DNA from: Metallyticus violacea
Lineage: Eukaryota; Arthropoda; Insecta; Mantodea; Metallyticidae
Direction: 5' to 3'
NCBI GenBank assembly: GCA_030762175.1
Contig: CM060841.1
Span: forward strand, 8,735,501-8,799,500
Length of the DNA: 64,000 nucleotides
Made by a program: the position numbers and the translations under genes. The notes under the pieces were generated by a model. That model was not told the origin of the DNA, did no database searches, and saw only the letters and a list, made by a program, of their open reading frames with translations. Positions 22,080-33,404 of this stretch are shown in pieces; within the stretch, counting starts at the first letter, position 1, and every line of letters starts with the position of its first letter.

Positions 22080-22259
22080 CAACTGTTATACTGTTAGGCT
22101 TTAAATCAACAAATGCTAACAAAAGGTTTTAACTTTTCAAAACATAGCGAAAGGCACTCCTGGCAGATGAACTGGAAGCAGCCAATGGACAATATATGTT
22201 TGAACTTTTAAAGATAGGCGTGAACATTGCGCATGCCTTTGTGACCCGGTGGCAATCGT

Positions 22260-22700
22260 TGAATTTATAAGGGGACTGTTGCATGCTGGGGCACGCAGTC
22301 CTAAGCTCCACACGACGCTAGATGCATTTCCTGCTTCAGTTCGGAGAAGTTCGCAAAAGCAGTTGTAAGCTCGGCGTTGCTGAGGCACGCAGTTATAAGA
22401 TCTACACGCGGTAGTTAATGTTTCTTAGTTTTCGGTACACAATCCTAGTTTCAAGTTCTACACGCGGCGATACAGGCCTTCGTAAGTTTAACACGCAGCA
22501 AGATATACACTGTTTTTATTCAGTTTGAAGTTCTGCACGCGGCAAGATACACCAGTTCGTAGCACTCATTATAAGTTGGACTTTCAGTTTCACGCACCAC
22601 GGCACTCATCTGAAGCTCCACACGCGGCAACTAAGTTTCGTACCCGACTCACCAAAGCACGAGAAAGATTTTGGACATAATAAAGTACCAATATGTATTA
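22260..22700 (+). repeat. LTR/leader-like region with AAGTTCTACACGCGGCA repeats
   Basis: Degenerate motif AAG(T/C)TC(T/C)(A/G)CACGCGGCA occurs at 22303, 22397, 22453, 22484, 22528 and 22613, at spacings of about 30-95 bases. A TATA-like TTTATAAGG sits at 22264 and a polyadenylation-like AATAAAG near 22679. This could be the U3/R part of an LTR retrotransposon, but clear LTR ends and a second LTR were not seen. Confidence 0.4.
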
Positions 22701-22828
22701 TGTCGCATCGTTTGCCTGTTTATACTATTGAATCCCTCTCCCAGTCCTATTTAGTTCCAGTCAACAAAATAGTAAATTCCCCTGAGAAATTATTGCTAAA
22801 AGGGACTAATAATCAAACTACAAAACCA

Positions 22829-23005
22829 CTTCAAAATTGGCATTACAACCTGAGGCCACTTGACGTCGACAACAACCCGCTTCAAAATAGATGCCCAACA
22901 TGGGACAATCAGCTGGAGCCTACTAAACAGCTTCATAATTAGGTTCTAATTGTTGGGACCGATCACATCGTTTCATAATTTGGCGTCCAACGTGGCTGAC
23001 ACAAT
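22829..23005 (+). repeat. Tandem primer-binding-site-like repeats
   Basis: Units starting (C/T)TTCA(A/T)AAT occur at 22829, 22880, 22931 and 22971, at spacings of 51, 51 and 40. The last contains TGGCGTCCAACGTGG (22981-22995), which matches at 14 of 17 positions a primer-binding site complementary to the 3' end of tRNA-Lys(CUU). The second contains GCCCAACATGGGA, a weaker match. No gag/pol frame follows, so at most this is an LTR-leader fragment. Confidence 0.45.
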
Positions 23006-24234
23006 AAAACCTTCAGAATATATAGAATTACTCATTTATTCACAGAATATTTTAAGTGATAAAGTTTTTAAAACTTTTGAAAGCTACTAATAAATATTTA
23101 ATATTTTTAAAAAAGTTAACATTTTTAAATGAACAAATAAAAAAGGAAACATTCAAATGTAAATAAATTTACAATCAGAAAATAATTAGTACGGTTTTTT
23201 TTCTGTATAGATCTGTAAGAGGTATTTTTAAATAATTCTTCCAGTAAATTCATGGAAAGTTTACCACCTTTCATTGTTTTTGCAATATAATTACTAGAAA
23301 ACAAAATGAGATCATTCGTTCATGTAAAATGAAATCTTTGCTTAACGTGTCCCCGAGCAACTATATCGAAATAGTCACTGGTGCATGATGACCACTTATA
23401 AAACGAAAGTGACTCCCAAGACCTCAAAAAGTGGTGCTTGAAGAAATGCAAGCAGGAAGATGGCCAGAAAAACGAGCCTTGCGACTTTCTCACTTATCTT
23501 AGGCAGTTAAGCGCGGAGGCAGGATGTTGTGTTGGGCGACTCCCCCGCACGTTAATCTGCTATTAAAATCTGAGAAAGAGGGTAGCTGGAGCCGCTTAAG
23601 CTGATAAAGCTGACAAGTATACATAGTTACTCTCGCCATACCCGCTCCCCACCCGTTTGAATGTTATAACAAACCCTAAGTTACTGCCATAATTAAACGT
23701 AGTAGGGGCATTTTTCTTTTCAAATTTCCCGATTCCCTTTCTATTACCGCCCATCCTACGACTTTTATCCCGGGTACCCTCTCAGCAAATCCCTTTTTAT
23801 GCTAACGGAGCCACTTTTATGAGTCATCTAGCATGACAATAAAGTTAGCTGTTTTATGTGCATGTGCATGGACCCTGACATCTTAAGGTTACTGTTGCTG
23901 CCACTTTCCACCCAGAGATAAAACTTGTTGAGTTCACAAGAGCTGCTTTAGCCGATTCCTGATTTAAAACTGAGATGTCCATACTCTACACATTCTTCTG
24001 AAAACAAACATTTCAGCTGTATTTAGAAGTCAAATCGTGATTGAGTTATTCCTAGCCATATACTATTCAGCTAATATTGACCTGGCACTCTATAGAATTG
24101 CCCATTCCTAACAGACCGAAATCTTAGCACCTCTTTCTTCGACCCTATGGGTTGGGGGGATTCTATCCTTTAAGTTTCAAATGGTTCAATCGCTCCATTT
24201 TTTTTTTCTTCAGCAGTTCACTGTTTTTTATTAA
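23006..24234. other. Non-coding stretch
   Basis: No recognised gene. The 23380-23960 part is somewhat richer in GC but has no open frame of note. Confidence 0.4.
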
Positions 24235-24339
24235 TACAGAGGGCCATAAAATGTATACACACTTCCAAGCAAAGAAAAAAACTGTGTTAACACAACAAAA
24301 CTGAATTCACACAAACAGAAAATGGTGAGCATTAATCAT

Positions 24340-24852
24340 CTTAGACTTTTACAGTTACAACAGTTGCTCAAAATGCCCACCATCGGTGTCGATGCACTTC
24401 TGAGTACGTTGAACTACTGATTGAGCATGTTTGCGAAAGTGTTACAGTGCTGCATTCTCCTAGCAGGTTCGTCTTCAATTAATGCATTCAAAAGTCTTGG
24501 GACGAAAACTTTCAACCTTGCTGTTTAACAATACCATGTACGCGTTCTGCTAATCTCAGTCTTACGTGCACATTGCTTTGTAGATTTCCGCGGTGAGTGC
24601 TCAAAACTTTTCAAAACCATGGCCGAGGACGCAGGGCTTGTTACAGATCTGCCCTTGTAAACATCGCATACGGTACCGTGAGTCTCAAATTTATCTCGAA
24701 TGCGTGCAACTGTTACTCACGTTGGTGGTTCTGTTCTGTACACACGTCTCCATTGCCTTTGAACTTCAACAACATTCTTGGTTTTCCAGTACCACTTCAA
24801 TATCACTTCCAATACCACTTTCCGCTGTACAAACGATAATCTTGACTCCATT
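24340..24852 (-). pseudogene. DUF4817-type transposase pseudogene with middle segment
   Basis: From right to left: HTH part (about 24745-24850; VVEVQRQWRRVYRTEP readable), then VTVARIRDKFETHGTV and LKSFEHSPRKSTKQCA near 24600-24710 (the second DNA-binding segment), then KVFVPRLLNALIEDEPARRM near 24450-24520 with a stop at the preceding join. It then skips to the last residues (HKCAQSVVQRTQKCID, 24360-24430), so the entire DDE catalytic core is missing. This is a different deletion from copies 1 and 2. Confidence 0.8.
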
Positions 24853-24856
24853 TTTT

Positions 24857-25165
24857 TGAAGCAACGCTAGCATAACGTAATGTGAGTCACATCTGTTTAC
24901 AGAACATCATACAATAATCATGGCTTCATTTGTTCATTGTTGATTTACGATAATCATGGTGTCATATGTTCATTGTTGATTAATCCGTCACGAAGCAACG
25001 CTATCATAATGTATATGAGTCACATCTGTTTACAGAACACCATACTATGCATTACTAATTTACGATAATCTTGGCGTCATTTGTTCATTGTTGATTTGCC
25101 TGTCACGTAGCAACGCTATCATAATGTATGTGAGTCACATCTGTTTACAGAACATCATACTACAC
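24857..25165 (-). repeat. Subterminal repeats of copy 3 (3 units)
   Basis: Three units of roughly 100 bases, each with TGAGTCACATCTGTTTACAG and ATTTGTTCATTGTTGATT. Partial extra copies of the ACGATAATC(A/T)TGG segment lie between units. Confidence 0.9.
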
Positions 25166-25254
25166 ATTACTGTTGTTTTTCGGTCCAACTTTGAAATATA
25201 TTAAATAAATATCTACTGTGAAAGTGTGTATAAATTTTTTGGTACTCTTGGTAT

Positions 25255-25900
25255 TAAGAATGTGCCTTTGAGTCACTAAAGATACTATATTTGAGTGGCT
25301 ATGAGTGTGGGGGACCGGTATGTTATCAAACTTGTGAGAAAGAGTAGGCGGTCTCATTTGCTCACCAAAATAACCTTGAGAGCTGAAAGAATTACGACGT
25401 ATATAATCAGGGATTGCTGGTAGAGGATCATTTGCCTCTATAATTAAAAGAGTTTGTACAGATTTTATGAACTCCCGTACTTCAGCCACAGGCATTTTGT
25501 GCAACGCCAAACCATTCATTACAGTTCGAACTCTGTATCCTTAATAATGGCAAGAGCCTTTATTCCCATGAGGGAATCATCCATATTATTATATGGTTGT
25601 GAACCAAAGAGTCGGAACCTCTTTCTCTGCAGGACCTCACATACTAAGAATGTGTGCTTCGTATTGTTGTTTACAAAGTCTGCAAATGGGTTCTGCCTAG
25701 ATGAGCCCTGTTTTCTGGAAATGTTTATTGAAACTTCCATGTCCAATAATTAATCTCACCAATTGTGTTAACTTCCTTCTGCCGAACTTCAGAAGCGTTT
25801 TAGTAGTTAGGTCTATTGACAAAGATTTCCCAAGAGTTTGTCCGGTATAATTGTTACATGTGCGGCCGAGGCGATACATTAAATTCGTAATTGGTCAAAA
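25255..25900 (-). pseudogene. R1-like LINE (family gamma), C-terminus and 3' end
   Basis: Minus-strand frames read GRRKLTQLVRLIIGHGSFNK near 25790-25735, resembling the 'L..L.GHG..N.HL...GL' segment after RNase H in R1/jockey-type polyproteins. Next come NTKHTFLVCEVLQRKRFRLF, like the 'H.LC.C..L...R' zinc-knuckle segment, and MGIKALAIIKDTEFEL to 25519. The next frame gives VAEVREFIKSVQTL. The frame is broken at about 25750 and 25520. The 3' flank runs into DUF4817-type copy 3. RNase H of the same element lies at 26590-27020, and the two parts are separated by about 650 bases of unrelated sequence. Confidence 0.7.
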
Positions 25901-26555
25901 TTATTGTGCGAACAGTTAATTTCATTTGCTTTAATATTTTATATCCTTACATTGCCCAGTTCAGTCAAAAAGTGCTAACTTATATAAATTCATTTGGTTT
26001 ACCACTTCCATTGACGATTTAAAGGAATTTGCCGTGACGCAATCACCTGGTTAGCAACAAGCAGAATTATACTGGACTTCGATTCTTCCTGCACATACGT
26101 ACCCTGTTCTCATTGGCTATTGTATTTCAAACTTAGGACGTTGGTATACCATAAGTGAACATTACAATACAATGCAAAGACCTCCCTAGACGATCGCGAA
26201 GCTGTATTACGAGGTAGCAGAGCCTCAAGAAGTGCCTGTTCCTTCCCTCATCGCCTGTGCTACCCTGTGATGCTGCTGGCCGCTCGTGACATTACTATTA
26301 AGGTAAGGGCCCGTTCGGCCTAAATGGTCAAACTTTTACTATGTGTTAACATCAGCCTTCAGCACTAGCTATACAGTTGCTATGTGTTAACTTAAGCCTT
26401 CAGCATTAGAGGAGGTTCTAATGTGTGCATTTTATTATCAATGTGCAATAAAAGAGGTAGCAATGGCAGTAACACTTTTACTTATACCTGTGAGTGCGCA
26501 TACTCCTACGCTCCCCTGGCTCATGCCATAAGCGTGACATTTGGATCGTCGTTTC
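25901..26555. other. Unidentified sequence splitting the R1-like LINE
   Basis: No similarity recognised. Contains an imperfect ~40-base tandem duplication (CTATGTGTTAACATCAGCC near 26339 and CTATGTGTTAACTTAAGCC near 26379). It may be an inserted element whose ends I could not define. Confidence 0.35.
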
Positions 26556-26589
26556 TTGTGTTGATCCCTGGTTCATAACCTTATTACGC

Positions 26590-27020
26590 TTCTCGCTACG
26601 GATTTTCTAACGCCGCAGACTGGTTCATGTCCAATATAAGAGCTGGACACTCCCTTCTTGGCTAGTTTGTCTGCTTCTTCATTCCTTGTCACACCTCGAT
26701 AGCCTGGCACCCACAGAGTTGTCGCGTGGCAAAACCATCAGTGTTTGAAGACAGCCCCAAACCAGTTTTGAATTAAATTGGTTACAATCAAAAGGTCGAA
26801 GAGTAGCTTGACTGTCAGAATGAGTTTACTTCAGTAGCCTTTTTCAATACCTTTTGAGCACAGGTCAAGAGTGCGAAGATCTCTGTCTGAAAGACGCTGC
26901 ATTATCTAATGTTGGTCTTGGGGGCTTCACCGTACATACCGGTTACATATCCTTGAGCCGTCAGTTGGCTCTAACTGTATTAAGAGAATATTTTTCTTTT
27001 GGAAACATGCTTAAAGTTAA
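26590..27020 (-). pseudogene. RNase H domain of R1-like LINE (family gamma)
   Basis: Reading leftwards on the minus strand: SVFQTEIFALLTCAQKVLKK near 26910-26850 matches the 'TVFQAEIFAI..CA' helix that carries the catalytic Glu of RNase H. LWVPGYRGVTRNEEADKLAK near 26720-26665 matches the 'VPGH.G..GNE.AD.LA' end of the fold, with Y for the usual His and the final Asp kept. SSYIGHEPVCGVRKSVARS follows, as in R1/jockey polyproteins. The start of the fold with the first Asp (D in 'YTDGS') is not evident. Stops break the frame. This is a remnant of a LINE pol gene, not a host ribonuclease. Confidence 0.75.
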
Positions 27021-27029
27021 AGAACGAAT

Positions 27030-29140
27030 ATTTAGTGCTAGAGTGTTATAGACACCGTTTGTTCAGCCGACAGCTGGTTAAGTGGCTCTCAAACCTTTGA
27101 GCAGCATTGTAATGCTGCCCAGGATGGCCAGGCCAGTACGGGTACGCCACGGCGGTTCATCGAGTAGAGAAAGGATGATCGGAAGAGCCTGCAGGATGTA
27201 TTAATTGATTCGACACGTAGAATGGTCTATGATGCGAACTAACTCCATATATATATATATATATATATATATAGGAAAGGAGTAATGGAGGAGAGTAAGT
27301 GAGGTCCCGCTGATTGCACCCTCGTTAGTACGTGAGGCTTAGAGCGATCATATAAAGTTAGTCCGAAAGTCAGACATTGCTGAATGATACCAGAGGATCA
27401 ATGGGTGACATGGATTGCATAATTTTAATCATTAATTAATAAGTCGTTCTTACGAACGTTTGGTAAACAGCGTCATCGATGCTGACGTGCAAGATTTTCC
27501 CGTTCCTAGCTTAAAGCGCTGGTTCTAACTTCAGCCTAGGTCGGCCTATTTATACCTGCCGCCGGATTCAAGTCACTAGCGCATAGTACCTGTGGTACTC
27601 TTTAGTTAATTGAGTCTCAAGTATATTACATAATAGCTCCGCTGTGGCGTGTGGCCAAACTATAAGTACTTATTCTACGTTGTTAGTTGTGGCGAGTTAG
27701 TTCAATAGTAGTAGCGGGTTGACTCTACAGTAATTAATCTGGGGGAAAATCCTAAAAAAGCATGTAACATGCCTAAAAATATTATGAAAGTGAAAAGTGT
27801 ATTTTTTTGTTGATAAATTGAGTTAAAATTTTTATACTTATATTTTCTGTATATCCAGAGAAATCATCAAAACCACTTCTAGTGGCCACACCTGGCAACT
27901 GCCCCTCAAACATTAAAAGAAATAAAGAAATGTCCTTATCTTCTTCTTTCTGTCTTTTGAAACAGTACCTAAATACTTACAGAGGAATCTGTAGCCTTCT
28001 CTCATCCAAGAGTATGTTCGATAGAGTGCACTGTGTTTGCATGCAATCATAATAAAACAGAGAAAAACTTAATAAGATTTTTTTTTTAATTCTATAAAGA
28101 TATATACGTCTAATATTATATTAGATGTTATATTGTTGTGATTATTCTATTATATCTTAGTGTATTTTGCATAATTTTAATCGATAATATTTGTAATTAT
28201 TTTGCATTTAATATAGTGGTTAATTGTTTATTGCTATGACAGTTTTTACCTATAGTATATTAAAGAAAACTGGTCTAATAATATAAGAGGAGTTTTGTTT
28301 TGCATCGGAAAACAGCTTAAATCTAGAAATGTATTTTTTGTGAAAGCCATAAAATTTTATTTTAAGTCTACAGAAACTTTTCTGAAAGTGTGAGTCATTT
28401 CAGAACTTCTGCTACCACTTGTTTAGTTGTTATTTTTAAATGCTTGAGCTGTAAATTTACATTTTAAATTTCAGATGCTGCATAAATACTTTTAAATTGA
28501 GTCCTACATATAAGCTTTCTTGTAGGGGGTGGTGAGTAATCATATTTAATAATCTATAATTTTGGAAGAAATCTAACAGATGGCAACCCAAAATTTCTTA
28601 TGTTAAGTGTTCAGAAAAATATATTTCTATTGGTTATGATATTTTTAAACCTTTCAACATTCTTCCTGTATGTCTAACTTTGCTTTCAAAGTCTTATTTC
28701 TATAACTTATGCAATTGTTAACATTTTTGGTTGTTTATTGTAGGAGCCATTCTGCTACTTGGTGATATTATTGTTTATGCATTAGAACATAGCGAACATT
28801 TTCTGGGGGAGATTAAAAACATATAGTGCATAAAATTTCCCATTTTACCCAGTAATTATAAGCAAAATAATCAAAGCTCTGGCTAAACTTTCCATCAGTA
28901 CCTTATGACCTTCATGTTTTACAAATGATTAAATACTTGATAAAAATTTATTATTACAACTATAAATGTTCAGATTATATGAATGCATATAATGCACACA
29001 GGTAAATGGATAATTTCAAAGCAGCAACACAGTATAAACTCTGATTGGGGTGAGTAGGGGAATGAAGGAGGTCAAAATAAGAAAATGTTATCTCTCTCTC
29101 AAGTTCTGATTCCTGTTAGTTTACTAGTTGCACTTGAGCT
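27030..29140. other. AT-rich non-coding stretch
   Basis: No recognised gene. A (TA)n tract lies at 27247-27273. The 27450-27740 part is more GC-rich with a TATA-like TATTTATACC near 27548, but nothing coding follows. Confidence 0.4.
27247..27273. repeat. (TA)n microsatellite
   Basis: Alternating AT tract of about 27 bases. Confidence 0.95.
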
Positions 29141-29503
29141 GTAGCTTGCACTGGATTGTGACTCAATGTATTTTACTTCATTGCATATTTTTGTAGTTTG
29201 AACTGGATAGGTACTGAGTGTGTTGTATTTTATTACATACATTTGTAGCTTGAGCTGGATAGTAATTGAGTGTGTTGTACTTTATTACAATATTTTGTAG
29301 CTTGAACTGAATTGTGACTTAGTGTGTGTTGCAGTTTTTTATATATTTTTGTAGCTTGAACTGGACTGTGACTGAGTTTTATTTTTACTTTATCATATTA
29401 TTTTGTAGCTTGAACTGAATTGTAATTGTGTTGTACTTCATTACATATTTTTGTAGCTTGAAACGGATTGAGACTGACTGTATTGTTCTTTATACATATT
29501 TTT
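29141..29503 (+). repeat. 52-bp minisatellite, about 7 units
   Basis: Units starting GTAGCTTGAACTG at 29141, 29193, 29245, 29297, 29351, 29405 and 29453 (spacings 52, 52, 52, 54, 54, 48). Each continues (G)ATTGTGACTGAGTGTGTTG, then TACTTTATTACATATTTTT. The units differ at several positions, so the array is not brand new. Confidence 0.95.
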
Positions 29504-29864
29504 ATGGGGAAATATAAAGTGCAATATAAAAAAGAAGAAAATGGTAGAGCGGTGAACATTCTTCCTACCTAAAAAAAATTAGAGAATAGTATTGTTCCTG
29601 CCCATCCAGGTGTAATGAGCAGATCTTGTAATTTTAGGCATTTAAATTTGATGTTTCAGACATGTAAAATGGGTCACTAAATGATTAAATTAGGCACTAT
29701 TATTTAATTTTAGGCAAGAAAATATTTTTTTCCATCAAAATCTGGCCATGATTTGATTTAATTGGGTACAACATTTTTAATTATGCATAAGAATTTTAAT
29801 ATTTTAAAGGTTTGGCCATAAGCACTATAAGTATAATATGGTTTTTGTTTTCATAATTTGCTGT

Positions 29865-30480
29865 ACCCTATTTACTATCAAGATTTTCTCCAAATTTTCA
29901 ACAGTTAGACTGTGGCTTTAGTCTGTTAAAATCATTTTAAAGGCTGAAAATGATCTTTCCACTAATGCAGATATTATAGGAGCAAAATGATATTTTGTTA
30001 CATTTCTCGCGCCCATTTCTTGTGGAATTTCTCCACCTTCTCCCACCATGTCGTTTTGACCCCAGCTTCCCCCTTAGCAGCACTAATTTTCACTTTAGCT
30101 TCTTACCTGATCAGACAAAGGTTTTCACTATTGTTGAGGGCAAGAATAAAAAATATACCTTATGTAAACAAAATCTTGCTTTAGTGTTGAATTTTTCAAC
30201 AATTGTTTTGCAGACAAAAAACCAGCTGTATTCTCAATAGGTAGCTCTTTACCACAGCAGTAATATCATCCCAATTCCCCGCATAATCCAGAACCAGGTG
30301 CCCCAGCATGTAAAACAGGTTAAGAAAGAAGAACAATTTCTTGAAGAATGCAATGCATGAATCAGCTTTGCTGAATGTTTTCTTCTTATCAGAGATTGGG
30401 GTTTTGACTAAGTAAACAATATTTATTCTAAAAATTGCTGCTTGTTTATGCACTTTTGGACACAAAATGACAGAAACAGT
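29865..30480 (-). pseudogene. hAT-like transposase remnant (dimerisation domain)
   Basis: Minus-strand frame reads FAPIISALVERSFSAFKMIL near 29985-29930, then a stop, then SHSLTVENLEKIL. This matches the conserved C-terminal dimerisation segment of hAT transposases (a 'S...ERSFS.....L...R..L...NLE..L' pattern), also seen in CGGBP1-associated hAT relatives. Upstream on the same strand are WWEKVEKFHKKWARNVTKY and, in another frame, ENTAGFLSAKQLLKNSTLKQ (about 30235-30175), like the segment before the dimerisation region. The frame is interrupted by at least two stops and a frameshift. The BED finger and catalytic core were not found. Confidence 0.65.
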
Positions 30481-30499
30481 CACTGCCCCCAATTTAGGT

Positions 30500-31744
30500 T
30501 AGTTTAGGCACTATAAAAGCACTCCCAATAAGTATAATTTGTCATAAATTGCAAACATATACAATTATTTTGCACATTTTCCTAAAGGAACTAAATAGGC
30601 ATTTGCATAAAAATCTCTTCACTCATATAGAATTAAAAGGCGATGAAACTGAAGAACCTGCCTTGCGAGTAATTTCAGAAAAACCCTGTAAATAGATCAG
30701 TGCATGTATGACAATGTGCTCATATTCCTGTAGTTTTCATAACAACGTTAACAGGCGCTGTAGGAACAGAAAGTGCACAAAATCCAATGATACCTACTGG
30801 TTATATGAGACATAACAATTGAAGACTATTTGACATTACAACATGCATATGCATTTATTTTAGAGGTGTAAGTGTAAAAAAAATCAAGAAAAATATATTA
30901 AAAGTGATAAAACATCCTGACCAAATTGCAAAAAACAAGAAGAAAGTAGATCCAGGAAACATAAAATGAAAGAAGAACCACCATTTACTTCTACAGAAAA
31001 ACCAGCAAATCAGGAGAGAACAAGCAATTCTTCAAACTAGAAATTTAATTAGAAATATCAGCTAAAATCTGCACCCAAGAGCTACTTAATGGAAATGCTC
31101 CACATAGATGAGAATTCCTGTTCCAAAAGTTTCCAAAGTTACAGGTGTATCTATCAGAAGAATTCCAGAAATTGCAGATTATGAACTAGTACTACGTGAT
31201 GACGGGAGTAAAATTAGCAGAGTAAATTTCAACAAAAAAGCAAAGAAAAAACATGGTGTTTTGTGAACAGAGGAATTAGAATATATTGGAAATTTAAAAT
31301 TTATTTAAAGTGCTAAGAAAAATACAAACTACAAGAGATCTCTACCTATCTGGCCCAGGCCATTTTAGATGTATCTCTTTGCAATTACAGAAGTTTTAAT
31401 ATATTGATGCTTTTATACTAATCCTTTATCTAAATTCTAAATAATTAAATAAAATACAATATTTGCACCTTGATTGCATCAGACGCTTGTCCCCGGTTCA
31501 TTAGCAGTAGCCTACTGGAATTCCAGGGGTCTAGGCTCCGACACAGCCTAAGGGACTAAATTGAAATATTTCCAACTACTAATGTTTTGCTTTTTCAAAT
31601 ACCAATTGTAACACTATATGTATTCACTTTCTACATCCCAAGATCAGTAATTAATAAATGTAACACTTTTACTCCCAACCATTCCCTGAACAATGGCATT
31701 TTTCTTAATCATACATATATTCTTTATCATCCGAAATATATTTA
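30500..31744. other. Non-coding stretch, possible degraded HTH near 31110-31215
   Basis: Mostly AT-rich. A plus-strand frame near 31110-31215 reads IPVPKVSKVTGVSIRRIPEI, vaguely like a transposase helix-turn-helix ('T.ATGVS.RT..RI'). It is too short and too broken to call. Confidence 0.3.
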
Positions 31745-32425
31745 AATTACATATCAATTAACTATCCATTTCCATTTCATTTTTACCTTCCATAAGAACT
31801 CCCCTAATTTGGGTATCTGCTCATGGCCTTCAAAGATCTTTCTCGATATAACTCCTTTATTTATCATTAACCATTTCTTACTAAATAAACTTTCCCTTCA
31901 AACATTTGTGGCTTTAAATTGGAAGATAATATGACTTTCATCTTCCTTCTCCCCATAGATGGAACACATTCCTGGAATAACATCTCCCCTCATTCCCCTT
32001 AATTTCCAAACATCTAATGGAAACAAGGCTATCGCTTCTCTTTCATTTTTTTTTTTTTTTGCAAATTTATATATACTTCTCCTTTTCTGGGTCATCTTTT
32101 TTTTATAGTGTTTAACGCCCGTTTTTACTACTGAGGCACCACAGGCGATGCACAATAATGGTATATGAGATGATATATTGGAAAAGGATTTTTTTTTAAG
32201 GAAGGAAACGTTCCAGGCCTAAGTTTAGGGTACCTCCCCGACATTTGCCATTTATGAGGACGAGGAAAACCTGGAAAAAACCTTAGTCAGGGAGGACGAT
32301 CCTGGCGGGATTCGAACCCAGACCTCCCGCTCACGAGTCCGCGCCTTAACGGCCTCGGTTACCCATGGCGGTTTCTTTTAAGTCCTTATAATATGTCTAT
32401 GAGCTTTTCTCCCTAATCGAGGAAA
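31745..32425 (-). pseudogene. LINE family alpha (copy 2), split by SINE-A
   Basis: Right part (about 32425-32374): SIREKSS, then TYYKDLKE, the position matched in copy 1 by SLRDKTTVIYYIKGV. SINE-A copy 3 then interrupts. Left part: REAIALFPLDVWKLRGMRGD (32035-31980), then MCSIYGEKEDESHIIF, a degenerate form of the 'CPLCG.EDE..H' knuckle at LINE C-termini, then, after a frameshift, KKWLMINKGVISRKIFEGHE and GEFLWKVKMKWKWIVN near 31760. An A run (T on plus) at 32047-32060 lies inside the coding part. Confidence 0.8.
32101..32373 (-). mobile_element. SINE-A copy 3, nested in LINE alpha
   Basis: Minus-strand copy. The tail side starts TTTTATAGTGTTTAACGCCC; the head at the right reads CGGTTACCCATGGCGG on plus. 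TCTTTT flanks it at 32095-32100 and 32374-32379, a short target-site duplication consistent with the LINE frame resuming across the insert. Confidence 0.9.
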
Positions 32426-32429
32426 ATAA

Positions 32430-33404
32430 AACTTAATTAGAGTATATAAGAACATCTCACGGTATTTATTTTAATGGTTAAAAAGGGGGGGGACAAGAAG
32501 CTATAGACAAACAAAGATAGAAGAGTGCTATGTTCCGGTTGAAATGAATATTGCATCCGCAATCCTTAAAACTTTGGAACAGAACAACGTGGCACTTTTG
32601 CATTTAATTGTCATGGGTTGTGAGGTTGTAGATAAGGCGAGATACGACTTCTCTAGAATCAGTGGCGCGTTTGTCTCTTGCTTTTCATTGCGCTCTCAGG
32701 CATCTTGTTACAAGGAATAAATGGGCGGGCAACAGGCCCTAGCGAATTTTGACTGTGAAAAACGTTCTGTTGTCGAATACAAGCAAGCTTTGTGTGATTT
32801 TGTTCCCGTGAATTTGGAAATATTTTTCTTCAGACCAGAAATATGTACTAAAATATTTCAGGCTGTTATACTGAGGGACCTGATTGACTAGAACAGGTAC
32901 ACTATCTGACAGCACGTTTAAAAGTTAAGGACGCTCAGAAAATGCTACAACAATGCTACAACAATGTTTTAACTTATGCGAGCTGTTGAATTGTTGCTAA
33001 GAGCGTGATGCTTATTCTTTATGTGGAAGTGGTGATAGAGACGCGTATAATCATTCAAGCTTTGTGCAAGAAAAGAATTACCTTAGTAATAGCAAGGCTA
33101 AAGCAGTCAGCTCCTAGAGGTGAGTTCTGAGCTGTATAATATTTAAATCATTACATTCAGCTACGTGATTATTTGCCTTATATTAGGGTTTTTGTATCTT
33201 TCTTGTGCCAAAATATTAAAATTACTGTACGTAGCAAGCCAAGTAATTCAGATATACATTTAAATAAAAGCTGAAGACTTCAAACTAAGTGCACCTCGGC
33301 TATTGATCACATAAAGCATCTTTTTAGACCGCTGCTTTTCTGTATTTGTAATGCTAAATCTCCCATGCACTACTTTGCTTGTACATAACTTCTGTCACTC
33401 TTAA
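32430..33404. other. Non-coding stretch
   Basis: No recognised gene. ATGCTACAACA is directly repeated at 32943. Confidence 0.4.

Larger units (their letters stand above)
24237..25253 (-). mobile_element. DUF4817-type DNA transposon copy 3
   Basis: Left end CAGAGGGCCATAAAATGTAT (24237) is preceded by TA (24235-24236). The right end GTGTGTATAAATTTTTTGGT, then ACTCTTG, runs to about 25251 and is followed by GTA. The right arm has three subterminal repeat units (about 24857-25165). The minus-strand transposase remnant keeps a central segment missing from copies 1 and 2. The right end abuts the 3' region of an R1-like LINE. Confidence 0.85.

Noticed and set aside
29141..29503. CRISPR-like array
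   Set aside because: The units are contiguous diverged repeats without unique spacers, in a eukaryotic context; it is a minisatellite.
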